Shown piece after piece: positions 25,181 through 33,084 of a stretch of DNA of 53,847 bases (position 1 is its first letter; every line of letters starts with the position of its first letter). This stretch comes from Haemophilus sp. (GTDB lineage Bacteria; Pseudomonadota; Gammaproteobacteria; Enterobacterales; Pasteurellaceae), in contig JAHZCD010000011.1 of assembly GCA_019423025.1 (NCBI GenBank), positions 1 to 53,847 on the forward strand, given 5' to 3'. The notes under the pieces were generated by a model. It did not search any database, had not been told where the DNA came from, and saw nothing but the letters and a program-made list of their open reading frames with translations. Made by a program: the position numbers and the translations under genes.

Positions 25181-25765
25181 TTAATAATAAGAATGTTCAC
25201 CACGTTGGTGTTCTGTTACGTCTCGCGCACCTTTTAATTCATTCGGGAAGAGCGAAACTAACTGTTTTTCTACCCCGTCTTTTAAGGTGACATCAACCAT
25301 TGAACAACCGTTACAGCCACCGCCGAATTGTAGAACTGCATAACCATCATCAGTAATCTCAATTAACGTAATTTTACCGCCATGGCTGGCTAATTGTGGG
25401 TTAATTTGTGTTTGGATCACGTACTCTACGCGCTCAATTAAAGGCGCATCATCTGCAACTTTACGCATTTTAGCGTTAGGTGCTTTTAAAGTCAGTTGAG
25501 CGCCAAGCTCTTCGGTTACATAATCAATTTCCGCATCTTCTAAAAACGGTAAACTGATTTCATCTACAAATGCTGAAAAAGTATCGTATTTCATTTCAGT
25601 ATCTGTCGCTTCAACTGAATTTGGCGGACAATAAGACACGCCACATTCTGCTCCAGGAGTACCCGGATTCACGACAAAAATACGAATATTTGTACCTTCT
25701 TCTTGTGTATCTAAAAGTTTCCGAAAATGTGCTTGTGCAGCATCTGAAATAAAAATTTGTTCCAT
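25181..25765 (-). CDS. nfuA: Fe/S biogenesis protein NfuA
   Basis: NfuA carries a [4Fe-4S] cluster and delivers it to target enzymes, especially under stress. The N-terminal half is a degenerate A-type carrier domain (residues 1-95). The C-terminal Nfu domain holds the cluster ligands in GGCNGCS (C151 and C154). Length is 194 (E. coli 191). It lies 115 bases after comF on the same strand, so it might receive com read-through; an imperfect dyad (ATAGG-TAAAT-CCTAT) lies in that spacer. The gene order comF-nfuA matches H. influenzae as I recall it. Confidence 0.94.
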   Translation of the reverse strand: MEQIFISDAAQAHFRKLLDTQEEGTNIRIFVVNPGTPGAECGVSYCPPNSVEATDTEMKYDTFSAFVDEISLPFLEDAEIDYVTEELGAQLTLKAPNAKMRKVADDAPLIERVEYVIQTQINPQLASHGGKITLIEITDDGYAVLQFGGGCNGCSMVDVTLKDGVEKQLVSLFPNELKGARDVTEHQRGEHSYY

Positions 25766-25880
25766 AAATAAAGTCCTAATACTTGATGCAATATATCGGG
25801 AATGATACTCCTATACGGCAATTTTTTCTACATTTATTCCTATTTTTATAGATATAGGTAAATCCTATCTTTACCAGAAT

Positions 25881-26570
25881 TTAAGCTCGCGCTAAGCCCC
25901 ATACTTGAATTTCTTTTACACCTAATTTTCGAAGTTGTTTGGTTATCTCTGCTAACGTTGAACCAGTTGTAATCACATCATCTACCAACGCAACGCGTTC
26001 ATAAGGAAAAGGCTTTTGGGTATTCACTGTAAAAGCATTTTTAAGGTTTTGTCGTCGATCTTTCGCCGTTAAACCTCGCTGAGTGTGAGTATGTTTAATC
26101 CGTTTCACCACATGATGGCAGTTAGGCGCATCACACCAGCGACTTAGCCAATTAGCTAATAAATCAGCTTGGTTGTAGCCCCGTTGCCATTGTCGAAAAT
26201 GATATAACGGTACGGGAATAATCGCCTGTGGCAGAGAGAGCCCATGTGTTCGTCTCGCCTCTCGCACTGCAAGATAAAGCAAACGCGATAAACTGCGATC
26301 TAACCAAAACTGTTTTTGGAATTTAAAACGATGAATAAGTGAAGAAAGTGGTTCAAGGTAATGCCCAATAATCACAATACGATCCCAAGCGGGTTCATTT
26401 TTCAAACAATGTCCACAGCTCATTGCATAATGCTGCAAGGGTGAACCACATCGCCCACAATAAGGGAAAGTTTTAATTTGCTTCTGACATCGACTACACA
26501 ACCCGTTTCGACCAAGATGAATAGATCGCTTGCAATACACACAGCTAAACTGAAAAAAATGGGAAAACAT
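25881..26570 (-). CDS. comF: ComF, phosphoribosyltransferase-like competence protein
   Basis: ComF is needed for DNA to cross the inner membrane during transformation; its exact role is unresolved. The N-terminus carries four Cys pairs (C10/C13, C25/C28, C38/C41, C52/C55), a zinc-ribbon pattern. The C-terminus has the phosphoribosyltransferase PRPP loop VALVDDVITTGSTL. I choose ATG 26570 (229 residues, the Haemophilus size). It has no obvious ribosome site, and the 19-base gap from comE is mostly a USS (26582-26590), so coupled translation is likely. A start at 26654 would overlap comE by 65 bases. Confidence 0.9.
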   Translation of the reverse strand: MFSHFFQFSCVYCKRSIHLGRNGLCSRCQKQIKTFPYCGRCGSPLQHYAMSCGHCLKNEPAWDRIVIIGHYLEPLSSLIHRFKFQKQFWLDRSLSRLLYLAVREARRTHGLSLPQAIIPVPLYHFRQWQRGYNQADLLANWLSRWCDAPNCHHVVKRIKHTHTQRGLTAKDRRQNLKNAFTVNTQKPFPYERVALVDDVITTGSTLAEITKQLRKLGVKEIQVWGLARA

Positions 26571-26589
26571 AAAAGAAATTGACCGCACT

Positions 26590-27972
26590 TTATTTTTTCG
26601 CTTTTTCAACTTGCTTAAAATGCTTTTCTTTCTTAGCCATTTCCATTCTTTCACCTTGTTTCAAAATATGAGGGGTCACAAAAATCACAAGCTCTCGTTT
26701 TTGATGACGTTCACTTTCCTTACTAAATAAGCGCTTAATACCAGGAATATCGCCCAATAATGGCACTTTATCGACACCTTTCGTGATCGTATCGTGGAAT
26801 ACACCACCCAATACAATTGTTTCCCCATCTTTGGCAAAAACTTGTGTATTGATTTCTTGTTTATCAATGGATACGACTTCATTTTGCCCGTAAGCCACGC
26901 GATTTCCTGGGGAATTTTGACTGACTAATAAATCCAATAAGATATTATTATCCTTCGAAATATGTGGTGTCACTTCTAATCCCAACACCGCTTCTCGAAA
27001 TTCCACTGATTGAGTATCATTTTTTCCATTCGTCACCACATAAGGAATTTCTGTCCCTTGTTTAATGCTTGCGCTTTTCTTATTAGTCGTGAGTAAGCGA
27101 GGGCTCGCAATAATTTCTACGTTATTTTCACGTTCAAGTGCGGTTAATTCTAAGTCTAATAATCGACCATTAATTTTAGCCACTTGAAGTGCTAATGAGC
27201 CAGCTGGCGTGACCGTTGTCGCAAAATTCACGTTTAAATTATTACTGATATTACTAAAGCCATTCGCATCTAGACTGCCACTCACTCGATGGGCTGCCTC
27301 AGTAGGATTAAAAATTCCCCAACGCACACCTAATTCTTTTAGGCTTTCATCTGTAATCGTCACAATACGTGCTTCAATGACAATTTGCTCAATGGGTTTA
27401 TCCAGCTCTGCAATCAATTTTTTAATATTTTTGACAGAACGTGCATCATCCTGAATCAGTAATACATTGCTTCGATCATCAAATGTAATTGTGCCGCTAG
27501 GTGAAAGCAAAGAACCACTACCAGTTGTTAAAGATTTCATCACATCAGAGGCCTTGGCAAAATGCAGTTTAACCGTTGTACTCACAAGTGGCGTTTCACT
27601 AGGCAAACTTTCTCCGCTAATCGCCATAGGTTCTGTCATTTTCTCTGCATATTGTTCATGTTGAGAAGGCTTACCCAAATAATAAATATCATTTTCTTGA
27701 TAAAAAGAGAGCCCTTTGATTTTTGCCACAGAACGTAATAAACGATCAAAATCTACGTTATCTAATTGCAATGAAAGCGTTCCTTCTAGCTCATCATCAA
27801 TCATTAAATTGGCATTTTGCTCAAGGGCGAGTTGTTGTAGAGTTGCAACCATTGGCGCCTGTTTTAAGCGAAGTGAAAACACGCGATTTTCTGCCGCTGA
27901 GTAAGTTGTCCATAGGAGCAAAAAACACATTAAAAACTGACCGTACTTTGTTTTTATTTTCTGCTTTATCAT
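26590..27972 (-). CDS. comE: ComE, PilQ-type secretin for DNA uptake
   Basis: ComE forms the outer-membrane secretin ring through which the competence pilus extends and DNA enters. The 460-residue protein has a signal sequence (cut near SAAE, residue 28). It then shows an N-terminal STN/N0-like domain (APMVATLQQLALEQNANLMIDDELEG), a secretin N1-type domain, and the secretin core with VEIIASPRLLTTNKKSASIKQG and DGETIVLGGVF, plus KVPLLGDIPGIKRLF near the end. It is equivalent to PilQ. The start is one base after the comD stop. Confidence 0.94.
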   Translation of the reverse strand: MIKQKIKTKYGQFLMCFLLLWTTYSAAENRVFSLRLKQAPMVATLQQLALEQNANLMIDDELEGTLSLQLDNVDFDRLLRSVAKIKGLSFYQENDIYYLGKPSQHEQYAEKMTEPMAISGESLPSETPLVSTTVKLHFAKASDVMKSLTTGSGSLLSPSGTITFDDRSNVLLIQDDARSVKNIKKLIAELDKPIEQIVIEARIVTITDESLKELGVRWGIFNPTEAAHRVSGSLDANGFSNISNNLNVNFATTVTPAGSLALQVAKINGRLLDLELTALERENNVEIIASPRLLTTNKKSASIKQGTEIPYVVTNGKNDTQSVEFREAVLGLEVTPHISKDNNILLDLLVSQNSPGNRVAYGQNEVVSIDKQEINTQVFAKDGETIVLGGVFHDTITKGVDKVPLLGDIPGIKRLFSKESERHQKRELVIFVTPHILKQGERMEMAKKEKHFKQVEKAKK

Positions 27973-27973
27973 T

Positions 27974-28357
27974 TTAAAATCTCATTATGATTGAGGTCGT
28001 TTGTTCACATTGCCCAGCTTTATAACCTTGAAGCGTCATGCTGTTTTTACTCACTTTTTCGACTAAATAGCCTTCCTTTCCGATCCTCTGCCCGACTTGA
28101 GCAGACAGAATATGCCCATTATCATTAAATAACACTTCTGCCTGTTTACCATATTGCACGACTCCCACAATATGTAGCTGAGCCAATGGGCGTTCCTCCG
28201 CCAGTCTCGGCTCCGAATACACGCAAGCCGACACCGGCGGTAGGGTGAGCCCCTCTTTTGGATATTCGGTTTGTTCTCTTTGTTTACGATCAAAAGGATC
28301 TTGCGAAAATACTGATACAGAAAAAAACGCTATCAAGATTAAGAAAAGCTTTTTCAT
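27974..28357 (-). CDS. comD: ComD, PilP-like competence lipoprotein-region protein
   Basis: ComD is a 127-residue exported protein with an N-terminal signal sequence (MKKLFLILIAFFSVSVFS). It lacks an obvious lipobox Cys at the cleavage point, unlike many PilP proteins. The C-terminal part (LHIVGVVQYGKQAEVLFND to VEKVSKNSMTL) fits the PilP beta-sandwich that joins the inner-membrane PilNO platform to the secretin. Its ATG overlaps the comC stop (TAATG). Confidence 0.86.
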   Translation of the reverse strand: MKKLFLILIAFFSVSVFSQDPFDRKQREQTEYPKEGLTLPPVSACVYSEPRLAEERPLAQLHIVGVVQYGKQAEVLFNDNGHILSAQVGQRIGKEGYLVEKVSKNSMTLQGYKAGQCEQTTSIIMRF

Positions 28358-28899
28358 TATTTGTCCTTATTTAATTGGAAAATTAACTCACATGTAATAG
28401 AAGCATTTTCCTCTTCATCTAATTTCTCAATGTTTAATTGAGTTAAAGAAAGTGTAGGAACATCGTTTAAAAGTGCGGTCAAAAATTGCTGCAAATCGAT
28501 AAAATAGCCTTGCAATGACAAATGCAACAACGTATGTTGAGAAAAATCCCAACGTAAATCCAACGCTCGAAGTCGCCCATTTAACAACGCCTGTACATGG
28601 TGATTAATCGGCAACACAGAATTAGCTAATTCTGGAGAAAGTTGTCGGCTGTCTGACTTTTGCCTTAAGGTTTGTAAAATCTTTTCCTGTTTATCCCACT
28701 CTTGCTGCTGCAAACTCAATTCTGCGTCAAGTCGATGTCGTTCGTTGCTATTTTCAACGTAACGAAAAACAGGTAAAAAGATGACCGCACTTAATGCACT
28801 CAACCAAAAGGCAGCATGGACCATTTGAGGTAATCGAAGCCATCTCCCAAACCAACTTTGTGCACTTTTTTGAACAAGCTCATTGATAAAGTCCCTCAT
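28357..28899 (-). CDS. comC: ComC, PilO-like inner-membrane competence protein
   Basis: The 180-residue protein has one membrane segment near residues 28-47 (VHAAFWLSALSAVIFLPVF), a periplasmic coiled coil (residues 50-85) and a C-terminal ferredoxin-like region. This is the PilO layout, and it should pair with ComB to form the alignment platform of the competence pilus. It overlaps comB by four bases (ATGA) and comD by one. Two USS copies lie within it (28471 and 28784). Confidence 0.87.
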   Translation of the reverse strand: MRDFINELVQKSAQSWFGRWLRLPQMVHAAFWLSALSAVIFLPVFRYVENSNERHRLDAELSLQQQEWDKQEKILQTLRQKSDSRQLSPELANSVLPINHHVQALLNGRLRALDLRWDFSQHTLLHLSLQGYFIDLQQFLTALLNDVPTLSLTQLNIEKLDEEENASITCELIFQLNKDK

Positions 28900-29408
28900 T
28901 GCACAGACTCCGATAAATGAATATCAAATTGAAAAAATAACTGCTGTTGCACTGGCTGAAACTTAGTTAAGTTAACCTCTGTAAAATGACGTTTGAGAAA
29001 TTGATGTATCTCCTCAAACTCTTGCTGGCTTTCTGCCGCGCCTGAAAGGACAGCTTGCTTCGCATTGAGCGTAAATTCATCTAACTCACCCTGTTGTAAT
29101 GGGAACTCTGTTAATAAATTAAGCAGGCGATACACATATTCTGTATCCATTTCTGTCAGCTCATTCATTTCTTTCAGACTACTTTGTAGTTGCTGAACCT
29201 GAATGCGTTTCTGATGGACTTGATTGGTTATTTGTGTCAGTTTTTCTTTTGTCTGACTTAGGGCTTGCCCTTGTTGCTCATTGAGTTGGTTCAATCCAAT
29301 GACAATCAAAACAGAGCAAGCTAGCCAAATTAAACCTTGCCACATAAAACGACGAAAAGCCTTTTGATGTTGTTCTAAGCGCCAAGGCAATAAATTAAGG
29401 CTAAACAT
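28896..29408 (-). CDS. comB: ComB, PilN-like inner-membrane competence protein
   Basis: The product begins FSLNLLPWR, the conserved PilN N-terminal motif (NLLPWR) that binds the cytoplasmic PilM-like protein. A membrane segment follows at residues 24-40, then a coiled coil and a PilN C-terminal domain. I start at ATG 29408 (170 residues) because GGGAG lies seven bases upstream; GTG codons at 29411 and 29414 are alternatives. It overlaps comA by eight bases. Confidence 0.88.
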   Translation of the reverse strand: MFSLNLLPWRLEQHQKAFRRFMWQGLIWLACSVLIVIGLNQLNEQQGQALSQTKEKLTQITNQVHQKRIQVQQLQSSLKEMNELTEMDTEYVYRLLNLLTEFPLQQGELDEFTLNAKQAVLSGAAESQQEFEEIHQFLKRHFTEVNLTKFQPVQQQLFFQFDIHLSESVQ

Positions 29409-30243
29409 CACCACTCTCCCGATTAACTAAAGGCAAAAGTGCGGGTGGTTTTAAAGATAAATTCACTAGCTTTAAATCGGTTTGCCAAAGTGCATTACCT
29501 AAAGCAATGAAAGGAAGATCTGTTTCGATACGCTGCCAATCCTTAGGCTGTAATTCGATTGTGTGTGAATTCAACATATCGGGCGTTTGATACACATAAA
29601 TCTGTTCTATCGTTTCAGGAAAACGCTGGATAAATTGTTGATAAAGCTCAGATAAATCACCTTGAGATTGCAAAACTTGTCGTTGTTGTAAGCGTTCACA
29701 AACGGCGAGACATCCTTGTTGATCTTGATATAAAAATAAAGTGTTAATCGGCTCTTGACCTAAAATGGCATAAAATGCACGTAAAACACTGTGATTCAGT
29801 AAATCAAGTGCGGTCAATTTTAACGGTAAATATTTTGCCAATTCTGCATTGGCACTTTCTTGTCGAATCGCCGTGATATCCAACCGAAAACCTTGTTTTA
29901 ATGGCGTAGTCAGATAATCAAACCATAATTCATCCAAAGGGATCGGTAATTCTTTTTGCAAAATAAAACGACATTGTTGTTCACATTCCTGGGCATTGAG
30001 TGTTTGTGGTAGAATAAGGGTTTTAGACCAAGTTAAGTGGGGCGAAATGGCGCCAATAAAACAGCATTGACTGTTTTTTTGTGGCAAATGAGGCAATAAC
30101 TGGGAAAAAATATCTTTTTGTTGTGCATTTAAACAAATAGATTGAACTTTGTGTAATTCATCTAGCCAAACAAAATAGAGGTTATCTTGTTGTTTGCTCA
30201 CACCAATTTGTTGTTTTCGCTGCTTTCTATTGGCTATTCCCAT
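29401..30243 (-). CDS. comA: ComA, PilM-like competence protein
   Basis: The first gene of the com operon encodes a 280-residue cytoplasmic protein with no membrane segment. Sequence similarity to PilM is weak by eye, but position, length and the PilN-type motif of ComB point to the actin-like PilM role of the competence pilus platform. In Haemophilus, comA is required for transformation. AGGAAAG stands before the ATG. Transcription should start under a Sxy/CRP element that overlaps ponA. One USS (29806) lies inside. Confidence 0.87.
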   Translation of the reverse strand: MGIANRKQRKQQIGVSKQQDNLYFVWLDELHKVQSICLNAQQKDIFSQLLPHLPQKNSQCCFIGAISPHLTWSKTLILPQTLNAQECEQQCRFILQKELPIPLDELWFDYLTTPLKQGFRLDITAIRQESANAELAKYLPLKLTALDLLNHSVLRAFYAILGQEPINTLFLYQDQQGCLAVCERLQQRQVLQSQGDLSELYQQFIQRFPETIEQIYVYQTPDMLNSHTIELQPKDWQRIETDLPFIALGNALWQTDLKLVNLSLKPPALLPLVNRESGDV

Positions 30244-30292
30244 ATTCTTTCCTATTCTTTAAGGGATTAATCTTTTATACTTAGCAGCCAAA

Positions 30293-30357
30293 ATCATAAT
30301 TTTGATTTTTTGAATATTCATTAAACCAGAGAGAATTTTACGATGCGGATCGCAAAA
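30293..30357 (-). promoter_or_regulatory. comA promoter and competence element overlapping the ponA start
   Basis: The complement of 30336-30357 reads TTTTGCGATC-CG-CATCGTAAAA, the Haemophilus competence regulatory element (CRP-S). Its plus-strand copy includes the ponA start codon (ATG 30343). A minus-strand -10 TATGAT (30293-30298) lies 48 bp from the palindrome centre (30346.5), giving a start site near 30285 and an element at about -61, as at comM. A second possible -10, TATAAA (30274-30279), is further away. CRP-Sxy bound here should activate comABCDEF and may obstruct ponA transcription. Confidence 0.87.
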
Positions 30358-32961
30358 TTAATATTAAGTACCCTATTTACGATATGTATACTGGGGTTAG
30401 TCGCCGGTGGTGTACTGTATTTTCACTTAAAATCCTCCTTACCATCGGTAGAAAGCCTAAAAACCGTCGAGTTACAACAACCGATGCAAATTTATACGGC
30501 TGATGGCAAATTGATCGGTGAAGTCGGTGAACAACGCCGTATTCCAGTGAAATTAGAAAATGTGCCTCAGCGTCTGCAAGATGCTTTCTTAGCGACGGAA
30601 GATAGCCGTTTTTATGACCATCACGGTTTAGACCCTGTCGGTATTGCTCGTGCGATTTTTGTTGCTGTCAACAATGGTGGTGCATCTCAAGGGGCAAGTA
30701 CCATTACACAACAGCTTGCACGTAACTTCTTCTTAACCCCAGAGAAAACCATCATTCGTAAAGTACGTGAAGCGGTATTAGCGGTTGAAATTGAAAATGC
30801 TCTAAGCAAACAGGAAATTTTAGAGCTTTATTTGAATAAAATTTTCTTAGGGTATCGCTCTTATGGCGTTGCAGCCGCTGCTCAAACCTACTTTGGTAAA
30901 AACTTAGATGAATTAACGCTCTCTGAAATGGCTGTGATTGCAGGATTACCAAAAGCACCTTCAACAATGAACCCATTATATTCACCAAAACGTGCGGAAG
31001 AACGCCGTAATGTGGTATTGGGCCGCATGTTGGATGAAAACAAAATCACCAAAGCAGAATATGATGCAGCCATCAAAGAGCCAATCGTTGCGAGTTATCA
31101 CGGTGCTAAATTTGAGTTTCGTGCAGACTATGTGACTGAAATGGTTCGTCAAGAAATGGTAAAACGTTTTGGTGAAGAAGATGCTTACACCAAAGGTTAT
31201 AAAGTCTTCACAACTGTACTTTCAAAAGATCAAGCGGAAGCTCAAAAAGCCGTACGTAATAACTTGATCGATTATGATATGCGTCATGGCTGGCGTGGCG
31301 GTGCACCACTTTGGAAAAAAGATGAAGCCCCATGGGATAATGAACGCATTGTCGCTTTCTTGAAAAAATTACCTGATTCAGAACCATTCATTCCGGCAGC
31401 GGTAACTGCATTAGGTAAGAATGGTGCAGAATTACTTTTAGCCAATAATGAAACGATGACGCTTTCTTCAAACGCAATGCGTTGGGCGGGAAGAGCACCG
31501 GTTAAAGTGGGTGACCAGATTTGGATTCGTAAACGTGATAACGGTGAATGGATTTTAGGTCAAATTCCAGCGGCTAACTCTGCATTAGTTTCATTAAACT
31601 CTGATAATGGTGCTATTGAGGCCATGGTGGGTGGTTTTAGCTACGAACAAAGTAAATTTAACCGAGCAACCCAATCTTTAGTGCAAGTCGGTTCTTCGAT
31701 TAAACCATTTATCTATGCAGCTGCATTAGAGAAAGGTTTAACGCTTTCAAGCGTATTGCAAGACAGTCCTATCTCTATTCAAAAACCAGGACAACCTTTG
31801 TGGCAACCGAAAAACTCACCTGATCGTTATGACGGTCCAATGCGTTTACGTGTGGGTTTAGGTCAATCTAAAAACATGATTGCCATCCGAGCCCTACAAA
31901 CCGCAGGTGTTGGCTTTACGGCTGACTTCTTACAACGTTTTGGATTCAAACGTGACCAATATTTTGCCAGTGAAGCGCTTGCATTAGGTGCGGCATCCTT
32001 CACTCCATTGGAAATGGCGCGTGCTTACGCGGTATTTGATAATGGTGGTTTCTTAATTGATCCTTACCTTATCGAAAAAATTCAAGATAATACCGGTAAA
32101 GATTTATTTATTGCGAACCCGAAAATTGCTTGTATTACCTGTAACGACATTCCTGTGATTTATGGTGAAACCAAAGATAAAATTGATGGTTTTAAAGATG
32201 TTGCAGAAGTGGCTAATCCTGACAATCTAAAATCTGCTAAAGGTAATAGCAACACCGATACAGATGAAGGTGAGGGTGATCAGCAACCTGAGAATGTACC
32301 AGACTTGCCAGAGCTTCAAACATCAGCATTAAATGACGGTTCTGTTGATTTAATGGCGGATGCGAAAGACGGTGCTGCAAAACAAGAGTACGCGCCTCGT
32401 GTGATTAGCGGCGAATTAGCCTTCTTAATTCGCAGTGCATTAAATACAGCAATTTATGGTGAACAAGGTCTCGGTTGGAAAGGTACCAGCTGGCGTATCG
32501 CGCAAAGTATTAAGCGTAGTGATATTGGCGGTAAAACCGGTACAACCAATAGCGCGAAAGTTGCTTGGTATGCAGGTTTTGGTGCAAACTTAGTGACCAC
32601 GACCTATGTCGGTTTTGATGATAATAAACGCGTATTAGGTAGAGGGGAAGCGGGTGCGAAAACCGCAATGCCTGCGTGGGTCACTTATATGAAAGCTGCA
32701 CTTTCTGATGTTCCAGAACGTCAACTTGAGCTTCCTCCAAACATCATGGAAAAAACCATTGATAGTAACTCTGGTTTACTTTCTGAAGGTGGTGGACGTA
32801 AAGAATACTTTATCGTTGGTACCGAGCCTAAACGCACTTATGTTGCAGAAATGCAAGAGCGCGGTTATTATGTTCCACCAGAGTTGCAACAACGCTTAAA
32901 TGGTGGAACCGGCAAAACCAAAGACGCGATTCCAGCAACGCAACCAGAAGAATTATTCTAA
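30343..32961 (+). CDS. ponA: Penicillin-binding protein 1A (bifunctional peptidoglycan synthase)
   Basis: PBP1A polymerises glycan strands and cross-links peptides in the periplasm. An N-terminal membrane anchor (residues 6-28) is followed by the glycosyltransferase domain with the catalytic Glu in EDSRFYDHHG near residue 87. The transpeptidase domain has SSIK near 450, SKN near 509 and KTGTT near 731. An acidic, low-complexity stretch (about residues 630-665) splits the C-terminal part. Length is 872, close to H. influenzae PonA. The competence element for comA covers its start codon, and GAGAG at 30329-30333 is the likely ribosome site. Confidence 0.95.
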   Translation: MRIAKLILSTLFTICILGLVAGGVLYFHLKSSLPSVESLKTVELQQPMQIYTADGKLIGEVGEQRRIPVKLENVPQRLQDAFLATEDSRFYDHHGLDPVGIARAIFVAVNNGGASQGASTITQQLARNFFLTPEKTIIRKVREAVLAVEIENALSKQEILELYLNKIFLGYRSYGVAAAAQTYFGKNLDELTLSEMAVIAGLPKAPSTMNPLYSPKRAEERRNVVLGRMLDENKITKAEYDAAIKEPIVASYHGAKFEFRADYVTEMVRQEMVKRFGEEDAYTKGYKVFTTVLSKDQAEAQKAVRNNLIDYDMRHGWRGGAPLWKKDEAPWDNERIVAFLKKLPDSEPFIPAAVTALGKNGAELLLANNETMTLSSNAMRWAGRAPVKVGDQIWIRKRDNGEWILGQIPAANSALVSLNSDNGAIEAMVGGFSYEQSKFNRATQSLVQVGSSIKPFIYAAALEKGLTLSSVLQDSPISIQKPGQPLWQPKNSPDRYDGPMRLRVGLGQSKNMIAIRALQTAGVGFTADFLQRFGFKRDQYFASEALALGAASFTPLEMARAYAVFDNGGFLIDPYLIEKIQDNTGKDLFIANPKIACITCNDIPVIYGETKDKIDGFKDVAEVANPDNLKSAKGNSNTDTDEGEGDQQPENVPDLPELQTSALNDGSVDLMADAKDGAAKQEYAPRVISGELAFLIRSALNTAIYGEQGLGWKGTSWRIAQSIKRSDIGGKTGTTNSAKVAWYAGFGANLVTTTYVGFDDNKRVLGRGEAGAKTAMPAWVTYMKAALSDVPERQLELPPNIMEKTIDSNSGLLSEGGGRKEYFIVGTEPKRTYVAEMQERGYYVPPELQQRLNGGTGKTKDAIPATQPEELF

Positions 32962-32995
32962 CCCTGATTTAAATACTAAAAGTGCGGTTAATTTT

Positions 32996-33035
32996 AATGC
33001 CTTTCCGAATCAAATTCACGAAAGGCATTCTTTTA
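32996..33035 (+). terminator. ponA terminator
   Basis: AATGCCTTTC (32996-33005) and GAAAGGCATT (33020-33029) form a 10-bp stem with a 14-nt loop, followed by CTTTTA. It is 34 bases beyond the ponA stop and just after a USS (32980-32988). Confidence 0.78.
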
Positions 33036-33084
33036 CCCCTAATATTTATCTATATTAATGAAATTTTAAATTTGATAAATACAT

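Noticed and set aside
26571..26654. Long form of ComF beginning inside comE
   Set aside because: The added 28 residues are lysine/arginine-rich, unlike the family, and overlap the comE coding end in another frame.
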